Shown: positions 5,133 to 5,824 of the stretch, in pieces
Layout of the letters: each line of letters begins with the position of its first letter
How positions within the stretch are numbered: the first letter of the stretch is position 1
NCBI GenBank assembly: GCA_900314345.1
Contig: OMUX01000261.1
Location: 1 to 5,824, forward strand
Length of the DNA stretch: 5,824 nt
Reading direction: 5' to 3'
Source: an uncultured Erysipelotrichaceae bacterium
GTDB lineage: Bacteria > Bacillota_I > Bacilli_A > Erysipelotrichales > Erysipelotrichaceae
The notes under the pieces: generated by a model
What the model was told of the DNA's origin: nothing
What the model saw: the letters and a program-made list of their open reading frames with translations, nothing else
The model's database searches: none
Program-made: the position numbers and the translations under genes

Positions 5133-5824
5133 AGTTCACTGATCTTCCTTTCCATGTCTTCCTGAAGCTTTGCCTTGAGCTCTTCATTCGTCAAAGAACT
5201 GCAGACCGGAAGAAGATATCCCTGAGCGAGAAGCGCGGTTGCCTGCTTTGAAGTCAGGCCCCTTGACTGCATGTAGTACATCTGTTCTTCATCAATGCGG
5301 CCGATGGACATGGCATGGCTTGCCTGCACATCATTTTCATCAATGAGCAGCTCGGGAAGGATCTCTGTATTCTGTCCTGCTTCAAATGACAGGGCACGGC
5401 TTGTCTGGTGGGATTCGGAACGGGAAGCACCCTTGACGATCCTGCCGACGGCATCGATCATCAGCTTTCCTTCCTTCAGGACAACAGCATAGTTGTGCAT
5501 GTCGCCATAGGTATGCTGTGCAAAGTTGACGACGTTCATGCGGTAGTCCTTGCGGTTTTTCACAAGGCTTGCGCTGGAGACAAGGGCATTGGCGCCCGGC
5601 TGTCTTAAAGCCACATACGTTTCCCTTTCAGTATCTGCAGCGTTCAGCTCGCCATAGGCAGCGGTGAGCTTTGCATCGCGCATGACCTCATAGGATTCCT
5701 TTGCGGTAAGCTTTCCTTCTGCTTCATTCCAGTACAGCAGGGAAAGATCGGCAGTTTCTGCCACGAAGGTTCTAACCTCAAGTTCAGCACAGTTCCTGAT
5801 TCTGAGGAAGGCATCGCTTTTGAC
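5126..5824 (-). CDS. sufD: Fe-S cluster assembly protein SufD (N-terminus beyond window)
   Basis: SufD is the SufB paralogue that pairs with SufB and SufC in the scaffold complex and is linked to iron acquisition or cluster assembly at the SufB-SufD interface. The frame is open to the right window edge, so the 232 visible residues are the C-terminal part of a protein that is usually about 350-430 residues. A GTG at 5764 could be mistaken for a start, but in-frame SufD-like sequence (including AFLRIRN and LEVRTFV) continues upstream. The beta-helix core is visible (NVVNFAQHTYGDMHNYAVVL). The conserved motif DVQASHAMSIGRIDEEQMYYMQSRGL-like segment contains the His encoded at 5317-5315, equivalent to E. 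coli SufD His360. The C-terminal helical domain follows. The stop TAG lies inside the start of sufS. By the usual operon order sufC should lie just to the right. Confidence 0.93.
   Translation of the reverse strand, partial: VKSDAFLRIRNCAELEVRTFVAETADLSLLYWNEAEGKLTAKESYEVMRDAKLTAAYGELNAADTERETYVALRQPGANALVSSASLVKNRKDYRMNVVNFAQHTYGDMHNYAVVLKEGKLMIDAVGRIVKGASRSESHQTSRALSFEAGQNTEILPELLIDENDVQASHAMSIGRIDEEQMYYMQSRGLTSKQATALLAQGYLLPVCSSLTNEELKAKLQEDMERKISELC

Noticed and set aside
5762..5764. GTG as the start of SufD
   Set aside because: The frame stays open and SufD-like upstream of it to the window edge, and a start here would leave SufD far too short for the family.
1..5824. CRISPR array, insertion sequence or riboswitch
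   Set aside because: I found no regularly spaced repeats, no transposase with terminal inverted repeats and no recognisable riboswitch consensus. The suf operon leader, where a regulator site would be expected, lies outside the window.

Overview
The window looks like a piece of a Bacillota (Firmicutes) chromosome. The main evidence is the minus-strand order sufD-sufS-sufU-sufB, which is the distal part of the sufCDSUB operon typical of this phylum, together with a SufU-type rather than SufA/IscU-type partner and AGGAGG-like ribosome binding sites. The suf genes are moderately G+C-rich by eye. A gut Erysipelotrichia-like host is a reasonable guess from composition and gene order, but this is inference only.

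Layout. Positions 1-813 (plus strand) hold an AT-richer alpha/beta hydrolase gene whose true start may lie left of the window. Positions 814-943 contain a strong terminator and a perfect Shine-Dalgarno. Positions 944-1335 are phage debris: about 50 codons from the N-terminus of a phage tail/minor structural protein, collapsed directly onto the catalytic C-terminus of a tyrosine integrase. After this come a bidirectional terminator, a short direct repeat and a second terminator. A complete tRNA-Val(CAC) gene on the minus strand follows at 1412-1486. A tRNA 3' end beside an integrase relic is the usual signature of an old integration site.

From 1487 to the right edge everything is on the minus strand. 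Read 5' to 3' it runs sufD (N-terminus cut by the window edge), sufS, sufU, sufB, a 5-formyltetrahydrofolate cyclo-ligase gene, then the tRNA-Val and its terminator. The protein genes overlap or nearly touch (7-nt overlap, 11-nt gap, ATGA overlap, TGATG overlap), so they are probably one translationally coupled transcript. SufS takes sulfur from cysteine, SufU accepts and carries it, and SufB/SufD (with SufC, presumably just outside the window) form the scaffold on which Fe-S clusters are built. The folate enzyme at the end of the operon is the most suggestive piece of context.

I saw no wholly new system. The points most worth a second look are the folate gene coupled to sufB, a SufS that lacks the histidine used for zinc-ligand exchange with SufU in Bacillus subtilis, the collapsed prophage scar at the tRNA, and a tRNA promoter embedded in a hairpin.
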